NCBI GenBank assembly: GCA_027924585.1
Contig: BSBM01000307.1
Span: 15,919,501-15,983,500 of the forward strand
Direction: 5' to 3'
DNA: 64,000 nucleotides
DNA from: Larix kaempferi
Lineage: Eukaryota > Streptophyta > Pinopsida > Pinales > Pinaceae
Part shown: piece by piece, positions 21,535 to 30,729 of the stretch
Layout: every line of letters starts with the position of its first letter
Position numbering within the stretch: the stretch's first letter is position 1
The notes under the pieces: model-generated
Told to the model about the DNA's origin: nothing
The model's database searches: none
The model's input: the letters and a program-made list of their open reading frames with translations, nothing else
Program-made: the position numbers and the translations under genes

Positions 21535-21606
21535 TAGGGCACTAAGGAATCGAACCTTCAACCTCCTGCTTGTAAAGCAGGCGCTCTACCATTGAGCTAG
21601 AACCCT
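21535..21606 (-). tRNA. tRNA-Val(UAC)-like gene
   Basis: The minus strand folds as a full cloverleaf: acceptor AGGGTTC/GTGCCCT with one T-T mismatch and one G-T wobble, D-arm GCTC/GAGC, anticodon stem CCTGC/GCAGG with loop TTTACAA (anticodon UAC), T-arm GAAGG/CCTTA with one mismatch and loop TTCGATT. The A-box (TAGCTCAATGG) and B-box (GGTTCGATTCC) are intact. The D-arm and anticodon arm look like bacterial or organellar tRNA-Val rather than the plant nuclear form as I recall it. No intron, and no T-run terminator immediately downstream. May be a transferred copy, a pseudogene or the head of a SINE. Confidence 0.72.
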
Positions 21607-22640
21607 TTAAGAATTGGGGAAAGGGGCAATATTAACACCAAGATTGCATCATTTGTAATTCTAAGAAAAGACTAATAATCCCAACATTGTTTTTGACTCG
21701 AGATACCTAAGAAAGTAGTCTGAATGGCTCTGACCTTATAAGTTGGCTGAACTTGAAAGGTTTCATATGCAGCATTGATTCAATAAAGAAAACAGTAATA
21801 CATAAATGTTTTGCAGGACAAAGTTGGCATTCAAGTTCATACACATACTCATAAAGTGAACATCTAACTAGAATTTCAAGTATTCATGGATAAAAATGAG
21901 CATCTTTTCTAATGGTTGCTTGATGGATCCATGTAAGAGTAGCCTTCTCTTAAAATTTATGTCAGTAGATCAATGGGTTCTACTCAATCGAGTCTGGTGA
22001 TATAAATAGAATTCAACTATAGGATGGAGAAATACAAAGATTAAAAATTGCATAGCACGGATAAATCTATAATATTTTCTAAGATAAACAACTCATAATA
22101 ATGCATTTATAGATATAGAATACCTGCAACTGATCTAATCGCGAATGAACACCACCATCACTCAAAAGGCCATGATCTAGTCGCGAATGACTCCTTAATG
22201 TATTTAAACCCTTCTCCCTCGTATATTTTGCTAGAGGCAAGAGCATAATCCACTAATTTTTCTATGCACCCAAAGTCAAAATCAAAGTTAATATGTTTCC
22301 CATTCTAAAAGTTGTAGCACAAATAAATGGTAGAAATATCCTTTCAGTTGCCATTTATACAATTATAAAGTACATCTTATACAAATATCATATGATATCA
22401 CCCCAATTTGTAAGGTGGTCAATAAATTAACAAAATGTTAATGCTTACCAAATCTTAATAATGCAGGGAAAAATACCCAATGTATAGGATTCTCATAAGT
22501 CACTTTGAATGCAGAAATGATCCACATGCAAGATATTCCTCCTTCACTCTAATCCTTGACAATTTTCATCAAAATTTTTCCAAAAGTAAAAAAACCACAG
22601 TAAGCAAAAATAAATGAGCTGCTTGTTTACCATATTGGAA
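21607..22640. other. AT-rich DNA, no gene recognised
   Basis: No coding blocks, LTR ends or tandem arrays seen. A short duplication (GATCTAATCGCGAATGA and GATCTAGTCGCGAATGA) lies near 22133-22190. Confidence 0.4.
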
Positions 22641-22644
22641 AATA

Positions 22645-23225
22645 ACAGATATCAAGCATAGTAAGTCATAGAGGATAGTAGAGTCGAATAAGGACTTTAT
22701 TCCTTCTTTGAAGGATCTGGAAAACAAAGTAAGAGTTATATTTAATCTAGTTGAGTCATTTAGATGGATAGCTTAGCTTTAGCTTAAAGAGATTGTTAGC
22801 TCGCAGAAGCTTTTAGGTAGCTTAGTTAGCTCGAGGAAGGTTCGATCAAGAGGAACAAGCTCAGAGTTTTGACTCTTGGAGCTTACACACAGAGAGAGAG
22901 AGAGAGAGGTCTCTATTTGTAATGATCGATCCATTGTATTTATGTTTAGATAAAGGACCATTGTGAAATAAGATCGTATGCCTGTATTTTTGGCTTAATT
23001 GAGTTTATTGATTGAGTTTGGAAGCAATTTCCCATTGACTAAAGAAATGTCTTGAGTATTGACATTTACACAAAGTAGTCAATGGGATTGCTAACTACAT
23101 TACGTAAAATTCTTTAATAGTGGTCAGGGTAGCTTCAAGAGACCTATATGTGATACTACCAATGCCTAAAAGGAAACCTATAGGTGATACTCCCAAATAA
23201 TGTTGAAATTGCATTGATAATAAGG
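22645..23225 (+). repeat. Diverged LTR-like sequence related to 43380-43800
   Basis: Shares ordered blocks with 43440-43700: AATAAGGA..., GGATCTGGAAA, a TATTTAA box, AGCTTAGTTAGCT, GCTCGCAGAAGCTT and a GAGAGAG run. Reads as the promoter/R part of an LTR; the ends were not identified. A GA microsatellite lies at about 22891-22907. Confidence 0.4.
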
Positions 23226-23229
23226 ATCT

Positions 23230-23437
23230 ATACCTCTTAATCCTGATCCGGCTGGCTACGGGTGTGATCTCAGGGATACAAAAGGGTAATGGTCAGCTTC
23301 AAAATTGGCCATCTGGGGCATGAGACTAATAATGCAGTTGAGCTGGAAGGTCATCTTCAGGGAATCCAGCTGGATTGAACCCATAATTGTACTCCCCTTG
23401 TTGTGGAGGGTGATGCCCGAATTATTCTCCACATGGC
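23230..23437 (+). pseudogene. LINE RNase H domain, left half (continues at 31219)
   Basis: Frame reading shows NPDPAGYGC near 23240, HETNNAVELEGHLQGIQL (conserved Glu) near 23310 and VVEGDARIILHMA (conserved Asp) up to 23437. These are the first blocks of the RNase H domain (RVT_3 type) of plant LINE ORF2. One TGA interrupts it near 23368 and a frame change near 23290. The frame reaches the copia insertion point inside codon ATG GC and resumes in phase after 31223. Confidence 0.75.
23433..23437. other. Target site duplication ATGGC (left); right copy 31219-31223
   Basis: ATGGC flanks both LTRs exactly. Removing the element and one copy restores the LINE RNase H reading frame. Confidence 0.95.
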
Positions 23438-23926
23438 TGTTGAATATTGTAACTTCAAAGAATATTATATTTGTACTTTATTATTCCGGAGATGTTCCAT
23501 CCCTCCGAGGCAACCCTATCATGTATCCGGAGATGTTTATTCCTCCGATAATTAGTATTAACTAGGGTTATTAGACCCACCATATGTGGGTCGGCCCTGT
23601 AGTTACATTTTAGGGGTTATTAGACTTCTCCAGGTGAGGTCGGCCCCAACAGGTCTTTTAGTCAGTTGAGATTCAAGTATAAATAGAGGAGGTGAACTCC
23701 TCATTAGATCATTCACTCACTTGTGAAAGAGTGCGCACTAGTTGAGGAGATCTGCTAAGGAGTCAAGAGGAGAAGGAGCACATCTTGTATTTTGGTTGAT
23801 CATCTTATTGAGGAAAGCTTTACTGGGTTTTCTACCCCATGAGGGTTTCCCAGGATATATTGTGTGTTATCTTGTGATTGTGTTTCTATCAGAGATCTTG
23901 CTTGTCTATTTGGTTTAAATCTAACA
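23438..23926 (+). repeat. 5' LTR of copia element 3
   Basis: TGTTGAATATTG...AATCTAACA. U3 holds an imperfect 60-bp direct repeat (each copy GGTTATTAGAC...GTCGGCC, 23569-23655) whose first copy contains the inverted repeat GACCCACC/GTGGGTC. A TATA box (TATAAATA) lies at 23678-23685. The 3' copy differs by about 0.6 percent. Confidence 0.97.
23678..23685 (+). promoter_or_regulatory. LTR TATA box (copia element 3); 3' LTR copy at 30970-30977
   Basis: TATAAATA followed by AGAGGAGG lies mid-LTR, as expected for the RNA polymerase II promoter that starts genomic transcripts at the U3/R border. Confidence 0.75.
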
Positions 23927-23940
23927 TGGTATCAGAGCCA
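23927..23940 (+). other. Primer binding site of copia element 3
   Basis: TGGTATCAGAGCCA abuts the LTR end and is a perfect initiator tRNA-Met complement. Confidence 0.95.
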
Positions 23941-24002
23941 AACTGAATAGGACATCTTTCACAAGGTAAGAATACCTCTTTCTCTCTCTTTGGTGAAGTT
24001 AG

Positions 24003-24320
24003 GGTTTCAGACCAAAGTTGATATTATTGATTTTTGGTTGCATGGCTGGATAGCCCTTTTCAATACCTTTCTTTTGAGCTATAGATCGAACTTTTTGGTT
24101 GGGTAGAACTCCGGGAAATCCAAACCCTAATTCTACCAAAAGTGCGATACGTCAGATTTTGGTTTCAGAAAAAAGTTGTAATTTTTGAATTCTGATTATA
24201 TGGCTGGGTATCCCTTCTCAAGAGCATTCTTTTGAGCTATAGATCGAACTTTTTGGTTGGGTAGAACTCCGGGAATTTCAAACCCTAATTCTACCAAAAG
24301 TGCGATAAAATTCTGTTCCA
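24003..24320 (+). repeat. 159-bp tandem duplication in the untranslated leader
   Basis: TTGAGCTATAGATCGAAC and the following block ending AAAGTGCGATA occur at about 24073 and again 159 bases later at about 24232, with only small differences. The duplication lies between the primer binding site and gag, where packaging and dimerisation signals usually sit. Confidence 0.85.
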
Positions 24321-24389
24321 GATTCCAGAAAAGTAAAAGGTAACTTTCCAGGTAAGTCTACTCTGTCTCTTGGACTCCCCCAAGAGAAG

Positions 24390-25226
24390 ATGGCTCCAAA
24401 TACTAAGCTTGAAGACAAGCTAGAAGGCATAGAGAATTTCCGAGCATGGAAATACAGAATTGGTCTAATTCTTGAGGAGAATGATCTTGCTCATTATGTC
24501 AAGGAGGAAGTTGCAGAACCAGAAGAAGATGAAGCCAAAGAGAAACACAGGAAGGATCTGATTAGGGAAAAGAGAATCATAGCTGATTCCATTAAAGACC
24601 ACTTGATTCCCCAAGTTTCTTCCAAGAAGACTCCAAAGGAAATGTATGATGCCCTAGGAAGAATGTATGAAGGAAAGAACATCAATAGGAAGATGAATCT
24701 AAGGACTCAGTTGAAGAGTACCAAGATGAACAAAGGAGAATCCATTCAAGACTACTTCTCAAGAGTCTATCAAATCAAAGAACAACTAGATGCCATTGGT
24801 GATACCCTTGATGAAGATGAACTTGTGATGACAGCTCTAAATGGTCTCACTAGACCTTGGGAGTCATTCATTCAAACTATGTGTGCCAGAAAAGAAAGTA
24901 TGAAGTTTGATGTAGTTTGGGAGGATTGTGTACAAGAGGAGGCTAGGGTTGCAAATAGGGAAGCCTTGCTCAAAGAAGATGACCAAGCCTTGGCTACCCA
25001 TACCAAAAGAAGAAGGAGTCAATCCTACTTCAAGAAAGGTGGTCTCAAGGAGTCTCATCCTCCTCACAGATTTCACAAGAAAAGAGGATCTACTCAAAGA
25101 AGGGATTACTCTTCTTTCCAGTGCTACTCTTGTCACAAATTAGGACACATTGCTAAAGATTGCCCTCTACAGAAGAAAAAGGGTAATCACTTCAAAAAGA
25201 CATCAAGCACATCTTGCAGAGGATGA
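24390..25226 (+). CDS. gag of copia element 3
   Basis: 278 codons from ATG 24390, the first ATG after the leader, to TGA 25224-25226. The N-terminal region has the plant copia gag (UBN2-type) layout: GIENFRAWKYRI, SSKKTPKEMYDALGRMY, LRTQLKSTKMNKGESIQDYFSRV and LNGLTRPWESFIQTMC. A basic linker leads to one CCHC zinc knuckle, CYSCHKLGHIAKDC (C245, C248, H253, C258). It forms the virus-like particle and binds genomic RNA. Most plant copia gags are fused in frame to pol; here the frame ends about 20 residues after the knuckle and pol continues in the +1 frame. Confidence 0.93.
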   Translation: MAPNTKLEDKLEGIENFRAWKYRIGLILEENDLAHYVKEEVAEPEEDEAKEKHRKDLIREKRIIADSIKDHLIPQVSSKKTPKEMYDALGRMYEGKNINRKMNLRTQLKSTKMNKGESIQDYFSRVYQIKEQLDAIGDTLDEDELVMTALNGLTRPWESFIQTMCARKESMKFDVVWEDCVQEEARVANREALLKEDDQALATHTKRRRSQSYFKKGGLKESHPPHRFHKKRGSTQRRDYSSFQCYSCHKLGHIAKDCPLQKKKGNHFKKTSSTSCRG

Positions 25227-28200
25227 TAGTGAAGAAGAAGAAATAGAGGAAGAAAGGTCTCACAATAAAAGGCCTAGAGATGAAGGGGAAGAAGAAGAAA
25301 GGACCTTCTTCAAAAGGAGGTCAAGAAGAAACACAGAAGAAGATGCAGAAGAATATGTTCTCTTCTCCGCACTCTCTGGATCCATAACCCCTGGTGAAGG
25401 TACATGGCTTATTGACAGTGGTGCTTCAAAGCACATGACTGGACAGAAGAGGACTCTCTCAAATCTTGAAGAAAAGAATTCTCCCCAAAAGGTATCTCTA
25501 GGAGATGACTATCAATATCCCATTAAGGGAATTGGTGAAGCAAACTACAAACTCGATTCTGGAACTCCCATGAAGATGAAGGAAGTTCTATATGTTCCAG
25601 GATTAAAGAAGAATTTGCTTTCAATCTCAGCTTTAGACAAGAAAGGCTATAGAGTTGCATTCATTGATGGACAAGTGTTAATGTGGTCCAAAGGAAAATC
25701 CATTAAGGATTCAATTGTTATTGGTGAAGAGGAAGGAGGTTTATATAAACTCAAGGGTCATCCAGAAGCTGCTTTTGTTCATGAAACCTCTAGCCCCAGT
25801 GAGCTATGGCATAGAAGACTAGCTCACATTAACTACAAAGCCTTACCTTATGTAAGCAAGGTGGTCATAGGACTACCAAATTTAAAGGTTGATCATAATG
25901 GCTCATGCAAAGGATGTAAGAAAGGCAAGAATGTCAAGAACCCCTTTCCAAAGAGTGAAACAAAGACCAAAGGGATCTTGGAGTTAATACACTCAGATGT
26001 GTGTGGTCCAATGCCCACCACCTCTCTAAGTGGGTTTGAATACTATCTTTCTTTCATTGATGATCATTCAAGGAAAACTTGGATATACTTTCTAAAGGGT
26101 AAGAATGAAGTTTTTGGGAAGTTCAAAGAGTTCAAGGCTCTAATAGAAAATCTCTCAGAAAAGAAAATCAAGATTCTCAGAACAGACAATGGTGGAGAAT
26201 ATACTTCAAAAGAGTTTGAAGAATTCTGTAAGGAAGCTAGAATCAAGAGAGAACTAACCACTCCCTACAATCCCCAACAAAATGGGGTTGCAGAAAGGAA
26301 AAATAGAACCATCATGGAAGCTGTGAAGACTATGATACATGACCAGGATCTTCCCATGTATCTGTGGGCTGAAGTAGCCAGAACAGCAGTATATGTTCAA
26401 AACAGATTATCTCATAGTGCTCTTGATTTCAAAACTCCAGAAGAAGTGTTTTCTGGAAAGAAGCCCGAGGTAAGCCATCTTAAAATATTTGGGTGTCCTG
26501 TGTACATCCACATTCCAAAGGAAAAGAGAACCAAGTTGGATCCTTCTGGTAAGAAAGGAATATTTGTTGGCTATTGTGAATTATCCAAAGCCTTCAGGAT
26601 TTACATACCAGGATTTCATCATATAGAAATAAGTAGAGATGTAACCTTCGATGAGGAAGCAGCTCTTAAGAAATCTAGAAAATGTCAACTTGAAGAAGTT
26701 TATGAAGAAGATACATCTCCCAGAGTCTCAGAGACTGTTCACATCCCTGAGGAGGACATAACAGAGGATCATGACATGCTGGAACCACAAGAACCCCCTG
26801 TTGCAGAATTATCTAGGAAAAGAAGACCAGCATGGGCTAGAGATATTATACAAGGAGCTGAAAGATATGGTGCTCCTGAAGGCTCCACTAGAGAAAGGAA
26901 GAAACCAAAGCTAGTGTCCAACTATATGGCCTTGATGTGTGATCTTGTGGATCAACTGCCTACTAGCTATGAAGAAGCAGCTCAAAAGAAAGAATGGGTA
27001 GAAGCAATGACTGAAGAATATCAGTCAATAATGAAAAATGATGTTTGGGATATAGTCCCCAAACCAAGAGATAAAAGTGTGGTTTCTTCCAAATGGATTT
27101 TCAAAATAAAACATGCTGCATATGGTAGCATTGAAAAATACAAGGCAAGGTTTGTAGCCAGAGGATTCTCTCAAAAGGAGGGAATTGACTATGAAGATAC
27201 ATTTGCACCTGTTGCTAGGTATACTTCGATTAGAACTATCATGGCACTTGCATCTATGATGAAATGGAAATTGCATCAAATGGATGTTAAGACAGCCTTC
27301 CTGAATGGTGTAATTGAAGAAGAAGTATACATAGAACAACCTCAAGGTTTTGAGGTCAAAGACGGAAGGACTCATGTATGCAAACTGAAGAAGGCATTAT
27401 ATGGTTTGAAGCAAGCTCCCAGAGCTTGGTACGGAAGAATTGACAGCTTCTTATTAAGCATGGGCTTTACCAAAAGTAAAGCTGACCCCAATCTCTATCT
27501 TAAGGTAATGAATGATGAACCTGTTATATTGCTATTATATGTAGATGATTTATTTCTAACAGGAAATGAGAAACAAATCATTGAAAGCAAGAAGAAGCTT
27601 TCCTCAGAATTCGAAATGAAAGATCTCGGATTAATGCACTACTTCTTAGGCCTAGAAGTGTGGCAAGAGCCAAAAGGGATCTTTCTAAATCAAGGTAAGT
27701 ATACTGTGGAGATCCTCAAAAGATTTGATATGTTGGAGTGTAAAGCTATGGCCACTCCCATGGACTCCAACCTAAAACTGCTAGCTAATGATTCATCAGA
27801 ACTAGTGGACATAACCCTATATAGACAAATCATTGGATCTTTGATGTACTTGACAAATACTAGGCCTGATATATGCTTTGCTGTAAATACCCTAAGTCAG
27901 TTTCAAGTAGAACCTAGAAAGGTTCACCTTATAGCTGCAAAGCATATCATGAGGTACCTAAAAGGTACAGTGGACTATGGTCTTTACTATCTTAAAGACA
28001 ATGAACTCAAGTTGCATGGTTTCTCAGATTCTGATTGGGCAGGTAGTGTCTCAGACATAAAAAGTACTTCAGGTGGATGTTATGGTCTTGGATCTGCCAT
28101 GATCTCCTGGTTCAGCAAGAAACAATCTAGTGTGGCTCTCAGTACCGCTGAAGCAGAATATATAGCTGCTTGCTCTGCCAGCTGTGAAGCGGTGTGGCTT

Positions 28201-28500
28201 CGGAAACTCTTATCTGGAATCTTTGACTTAGAGATGGATCCTACTGTGATTATGTGTGATAATCAAAGCTGCATTAAGATGACTGAAAATCCTGTGTTCC
28301 ATGATAAGTCAAAACACATTGAGATCCGTTACTTCTATATACGAGACATGGTGCAGAGAGGAGCCATCAAGCTCGAGTATGTAAGCACTGAAGATCAGGT
28401 TGCTGATATCTTGACTAAACCTCTATCTCGAGTAAAGTTTGAATACTTCCGAGACAAGCTTGGTATAGTCCAGAAGGACCCTCCTCGAAAGGGGGAGTAG
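25150..28500 (+). CDS. pol polyprotein of copia element 3
   Basis: A 1,116-codon frame overlapping the end of gag in the +1 frame. Its first ATG (25150) falls inside the gag zinc knuckle and is probably not the true start; the natural product is likely gag-pol. Protease: DSGASKHM (D89). GAG-pre-integrase HHCC zinc site: about residues 221-257. Integrase: D283, D346 and E382, giving DD35E spacing, with GKKGIFVGY after it. Reverse transcriptase: MDVKTAFL (D712) and YVDD (797-800). RNase H: D960, E1001, D1037, then ADILTKPL near the end. No stop or missing catalytic residue was seen. It copies element RNA to DNA and inserts it. Confidence 0.95.
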   Translation: MLKIALYRRKRVITSKRHQAHLAEDDSEEEEIEEERSHNKRPRDEGEEEERTFFKRRSRRNTEEDAEEYVLFSALSGSITPGEGTWLIDSGASKHMTGQKRTLSNLEEKNSPQKVSLGDDYQYPIKGIGEANYKLDSGTPMKMKEVLYVPGLKKNLLSISALDKKGYRVAFIDGQVLMWSKGKSIKDSIVIGEEEGGLYKLKGHPEAAFVHETSSPSELWHRRLAHINYKALPYVSKVVIGLPNLKVDHNGSCKGCKKGKNVKNPFPKSETKTKGILELIHSDVCGPMPTTSLSGFEYYLSFIDDHSRKTWIYFLKGKNEVFGKFKEFKALIENLSEKKIKILRTDNGGEYTSKEFEEFCKEARIKRELTTPYNPQQNGVAERKNRTIMEAVKTMIHDQDLPMYLWAEVARTAVYVQNRLSHSALDFKTPEEVFSGKKPEVSHLKIFGCPVYIHIPKEKRTKLDPSGKKGIFVGYCELSKAFRIYIPGFHHIEISRDVTFDEEAALKKSRKCQLEEVYEEDTSPRVSETVHIPEEDITEDHDMLEPQEPPVAELSRKRRPAWARDIIQGAERYGAPEGSTRERKKPKLVSNYMALMCDLVDQLPTSYEEAAQKKEWVEAMTEEYQSIMKNDVWDIVPKPRDKSVVSSKWIFKIKHAAYGSIEKYKARFVARGFSQKEGIDYEDTFAPVARYTSIRTIMALASMMKWKLHQMDVKTAFLNGVIEEEVYIEQPQGFEVKDGRTHVCKLKKALYGLKQAPRAWYGRIDSFLLSMGFTKSKADPNLYLKVMNDEPVILLLYVDDLFLTGNEKQIIESKKKLSSEFEMKDLGLMHYFLGLEVWQEPKGIFLNQGKYTVEILKRFDMLECKAMATPMDSNLKLLANDSSELVDITLYRQIIGSLMYLTNTRPDICFAVNTLSQFQVEPRKVHLIAAKHIMRYLKGTVDYGLYYLKDNELKLHGFSDSDWAGSVSDIKSTSGGCYGLGSAMISWFSKKQSSVALSTAEAEYIAACSASCEAVWLRKLLSGIFDLEMDPTVIMCDNQSCIKMTENPVFHDKSKHIEIRYFYIRDMVQRGAIKLEYVSTEDQVADILTKPLSRVKFEYFRDKLGIVQKDPPRKGE

Positions 28501-28574
28501 TATAGTATTTCTGCCAATTATTTTCTGTCTTGTTAGCTACTTATAATTATTTAGATCTAGAACTCTTATATATC

Positions 28575-28905
28575 GATTATGCTAGATGTATACATGATTT
28601 GATATGATGTATCAGTGAGAATACATGTCTGATGTATACATATGTACACATGTTTTGATGTGATGTGTACATGTTTTGATTAGTGATGTATACATGTTTT
28701 GCTGTACACATGTTTTGATGTGATGTGTACATGTTTGATTAGTGATGAATACATGTTTTGATGTACATATGTTTTGATTAGTGATGATGTACACATGTTT
28801 TGATGTGATGTATACATGTGTTGATTGAGTGATGTATACATGTTTTGATGTACACATGTTTTGATGTGATGTATACATGTTTTGATGTGATATATGATTG
28901 TACCT
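28575..28905 (+). repeat. Tandem repeats A (TACATGTTTTGATG type)
   Basis: Irregular repeats built from GATGTATACATGTTTT and TGTACACATGTTTTGATG, about 20-40 bp per unit. Begins about 75 bp after the pol stop. Confidence 0.85.
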
Positions 28906-28920
28906 GTATGGATGAGAATA

Positions 28921-29433
28921 CAGTTGAGGGGATTGGATCATCCCTGGACTTTCAGTCCTAAAGAGAGCCGTAGACGTAAGGTCTCCGAGAATGAAGTCCT
29001 TAGTGGACAGTTGAGGGGATTGGATCATCCCTGGACTTTTAGTCCTAAAGAGAGCCGTAGACGTAAGGTCTCCGAGAATGAAGTCCTTAGTGGACAGTTG
29101 AGGGGATTGGATCATCCCTGGACTTTCAGTCCTAAAGAGAGCCGTAGACGTAAGGTCTCCGAGAATGAAGTCCTTAGTGGACAGTTGAGGGGATTGGATC
29201 ATCCCTGGACTTTCAGTCCTAAAGAGAGCCGTAGACGTAAGGTCTCCGAGAATGAAGTCCTTAGTGGACAGTTGAGGGGATTGGATCATCCCTGGACTTT
29301 CAGTCCTAAAGAGAGCCGTAGACGTAAGGTCTCCGAGAATGAAGTCCTTGGTGGACAGTTGAGGGGATTGGATCATCCCTGGACTTTCAGTCCTAAAGAG
29401 AGCCGTAGACGTGAGGTCTCCGAGAATAGAAGA
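28921..29433 (+). repeat. Tandem repeats B, 87-bp unit, 6 copies
   Basis: Units start at 28921, 29008, 29095, 29182, 29269 and 29356; the last is partial. They are nearly identical. Each holds GGGATTGGATCATCCC, able to form a GGGAT/ATCCC hairpin. The unit is 29 codons long, so the array stays open in one plus frame and one minus frame; I treat these as by-products of unit length. Confidence 0.96.
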
Positions 29434-29477
29434 TAGGACTGCATCGTCCCTGGACCTTAGTTCAAAATGTACGTGAT

Positions 29478-29920
29478 AGGGGATTGCATCATCCCGGAAC
29501 TAATAGTTCAAAATGTACGTGATGGGGATTGCATCATCCCGGAACTGATAGTTCAAAATGTACGTGATGGGGATTGCATCATCCCGGAACTGATAGTTCA
29601 AAATGTACGTGATGGGGATTGCATCATCCCGGAACTGATAGTTCAAAATGTACGTGATGGGGATTGCATCATCCCGGAACTGATAGTTCAAAATGTACGT
29701 GATGGGGATTGCATCATCCCGGAACTTATAGTTCAAAATGTACGTGATGGGGATTGCATCATCCCGGAACTTATAGTTCAAAATGTACGTGATGGGGATT
29801 GCATCATCCCGGAACTGATAGTTCAAAATGTACGTGATGGGGATTGCATCATCCCGGAACTGATAGTTCAAAATGTACGTGAAAGGGATTGTATCATCCC
29901 CGGACTTCGGTCCCTGAATT
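29478..29920 (+). repeat. Tandem repeats C, 45-bp unit, 9-10 copies
   Basis: Units start about 29479, 29524, 29569 and so on to 29839. Each carries GGGGATTGCATCATCCC, the same hairpin core as repeat B, then GGAACTGATAGTTC and AAAATGTACGTGAT. The flanks (29434-29478 and 29885-29945) resemble repeat B, so C looks like an expansion inside a B-like unit. Confidence 0.96.
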
Positions 29921-29957
29921 GATCCGTAGACGAATGGTCTCCGAGAAAGTAGTAGTA

Positions 29958-30285
29958 TTAATGATGTGGTTACTTGTATCGGTAGGATACTTGTATTGAT
30001 GATGTGGTTACTTGTATCAGTAGGATACTTGTATTGATGATGTGGTTACTTGTATCGGTAGGATACTTGTATTGATGATGTGGTTACTTGTATCGGTAGG
30101 ATACTTGTATTAATGATGTGGTTACTTGTATCGATAGGATACTTGTATAGATGATGTGGTTACTTGTATCGGTAGGATACTTGTATTAATGATGAGGTTA
30201 CTTGTATCGGTAGGATACTTGTATTGATGATGTGGATACTTGTATTGATGATGTGATTATCTGTATCAGTGGGATACTCGTACTG
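29958..30285 (+). repeat. Tandem repeats D, about 38-bp unit, 8 copies
   Basis: Unit GATGATGTGGTTACTTG plus TATCGGTAGGATACTTGTATT. Later copies near 30190-30285 are shorter and more diverged. Confidence 0.93.
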
Positions 30286-30295
30286 TTGTTGTAGG

Positions 30296-30590
30296 ATACT
30301 GCTGCTGATCGTGTGATGACGATGCTGCTGATCGTGTTGACGATGCTGCTGATCGTGTGATGACGATGCTGCTGATCGTGTGATGACGATACCACTGATC
30401 ATGTGATGACGATGCTGCTGATCGTGTGATGACGATGCTGCTGATCATATGATGACGATACTGCTGATCGTACGATGACGATGCTGATGATCATATGATG
30501 ACGATGCTAATCATGTGATGACAATGCTACTGATCGTATGACGACGATGCAGCTGATCATGTGAAGACGATGCTAAAGATCGTGATGTTG
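30296..30590 (+). repeat. Tandem repeats E, about 23-bp unit, 12 copies
   Basis: Unit GATGCTGCTGATCGTGTGATGAC with growing divergence toward the 3' end. Followed by about 130 bp of unique sequence and the purine tract. Confidence 0.93.
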
Positions 30591-30720
30591 ATATTGATGT
30601 ACCAGTAACTGTTTGAGTTACTGATGAAATCGAATTGAAGAAAGCTTCCGATGATTTATAGATGTATCATATGTAGTGACTCCTTGCTCCTGCAGATGCT
30701 GTTATAATATCCTTCTCGTT

Positions 30721-30729
30721 AAGGGGGAG
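30721..30729 (+). other. Polypurine tract of copia element 3
   Basis: AAGGGGGAG abuts the 3' LTR start at 30730. A similar AAAGGGGGAG lies at the end of pol (about 28489-28498), which may be an ancestral tract displaced by the repeat cassette. Confidence 0.88.

Noticed and set aside
25150-25152. ATG 25150 as the true start of pol
   Set aside because: It falls inside the gag zinc-knuckle sequence in another frame; copia pol is normally made as gag-pol, so the methionine is probably fortuitous.
28612-29376. 254-codon minus-strand open frame over the 87-bp repeats
   Set aside because: It is a by-product of a repeat unit of 29 codons; it starts and ends within repeats and has no non-repeat domain.
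28921-29920. CRISPR-like look of regular 87- and 45-bp repeats
   Set aside because: The repeats are contiguous with no variable spacers, lie inside a plant retrotransposon, and there are no cas genes.
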